Of a DNA stretch of 64,000 bases, positions 63,799 to 64,000 are shown piece after piece; positions within the stretch are counted from its first letter, which is position 1; each line of letters starts with the position of its first letter. Location: positions 49,349 through 113,348 of the forward strand of contig NZ_PNDS01000055.1 of the NCBI RefSeq assembly GCF_005886535.1, in the 5' to 3' direction. Origin of the DNA: Pseudoalteromonas sp. S2755 (lineage in GTDB: Bacteria; Pseudomonadota; Gammaproteobacteria; Enterobacterales; Alteromonadaceae). The translations under genes and the position numbers were made by a program. The notes under the pieces are model-generated. The model made no database searches. It saw only the letters and a list, made by a program, of their open reading frames with translations, and had not been told where the DNA came from.

Positions 63799-63816
63799 GT
63801 CGAGCTTTAGCCCGAC
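63799..63816. repeat. Second copy of the GTCGAGC-TTTA hairpin
   Basis: GTCGAGC (63799-63805), TTTA, GCCCGAC (63810-63816): the same unit as 63728-63745 but one arm base changed (A-C mismatch). A related GTCGAG stem ends the 56-aa gene at 21520-21543, so the stem may be a reused intergenic element. Confidence 0.5.
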
Positions 63817-63921
63817 AACACCAGCCCTACTCCAACAATACCAACTGGCACAAAATCAAGCGCATGATATAATCGCTCGTCGAATTTTTGCTGGCGCTAC
63901 TGCCGGTATAGTGAGAATTAA

Positions 63922-63965
63922 TACCAATTGAATTAATTCTCTAATCAATTTGAAGGGTGAAATAG
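63922..63965. repeat. Dispersed repeat, copy 2
   Basis: 44 bp matching 60687-60730 with three substitutions. It is close to the right edge, so the rest of the element may lie beyond the window. Confidence 0.7.
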
Positions 63966-64000
63966 CATATTAGCTTCGTTAAAAATTTCTCATTTACATC

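Noticed and set aside
1..64000. Search by eye for tRNA, rRNA, CRISPR arrays, integrases and transposases
   Set aside because: No tRNA cloverleaf, no regularly spaced repeats and no recombinase-like protein were found; absence is by eye only.

Overview
The window reads as chromosomal DNA of a marine gammaproteobacterium, most likely Pseudoalteromonas or a close relative. This rests on the protein families (RhlE, DbpA, DUF6172, a TonB-dependent receptor, many secreted hydrolases, two-component systems, a NavMs-like sodium channel), the moderate A+T content and the frequent TTG/GTG starts. I saw no rRNA, tRNA, CRISPR array, prophage or intact insertion sequence. It looks like an accessory-rich part of a chromosome with many short operons, each next to its own regulator.

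Layout. 1-9.1 kb: the tail of a truncated gene, an esterase remnant, two membrane proteins (DUF808, DUF2207), a MerC / DUF1826 / endonuclease-exonuclease-phosphatase operon behind a probable Zur box, a HabA-like membrane protein with a Crp/Fnr regulator, an NTF2-like protein and an EAL phosphodiesterase. 9.2-16.1 kb: an ABC1 kinase, an OmpR-type two-component pair and a DUF1800/DUF1501 secreted pair. The promoters of the last two operons share an exact 17-nt motif. 16.3-21.5 kb: RNA helicases RhlE and DbpA flanking a secreted fascin-like trefoil protein, then a nucleotide-binding oxidoreductase and a 56-aa protein. 21.6-27.4 kb: a TPR/membrane protein pair divergent from a NarL-type two-component pair, DUF3297, and an AcuI-like reductase with a TetR regulator and twin operators.

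27.5-31.6 kb: a dihaem cytochrome c peroxidase in one operon with BaeS/BaeR-like sensor and regulator. 31.7-41.1 kb: a metallo-hydrolase lipoprotein, several uncharacterised proteins, a large DUF2339 membrane protein and a GNAT acetyltransferase. 41.3-47 kb: a TonB-dependent receptor, an HSL-type esterase, a secreted lipase-like hydrolase and an AraC-type regulator, which look like one ester-uptake unit. 47-52.8 kb: a Na/Pi cotransporter, a prolyl oligopeptidase and an acyltransferase. 52.9-56.4 kb: a LysR regulator divergent from a PfpI / reductase / glutathione-transferase operon. 56.4-63.7 kb: DUF3592, a small exported protein, a membrane LytTR regulator divergent from an S33-type hydrolase, a voltage-gated sodium channel, a coiled-coil membrane protein and DUF6172. 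Two copies of a 44-bp dispersed repeat lie at 60.7 and 63.9 kb.

How the genes work together. The recurring pattern is a regulator beside the envelope or secreted proteins it probably controls. The best supported circuits from sequence are the Zur-MerC operon, the TetR-AcuI operators, the LysR divergon and the motif linking the two-component system to DUF1800/DUF1501. Function calls rest on reading motifs by eye; no database search was run.
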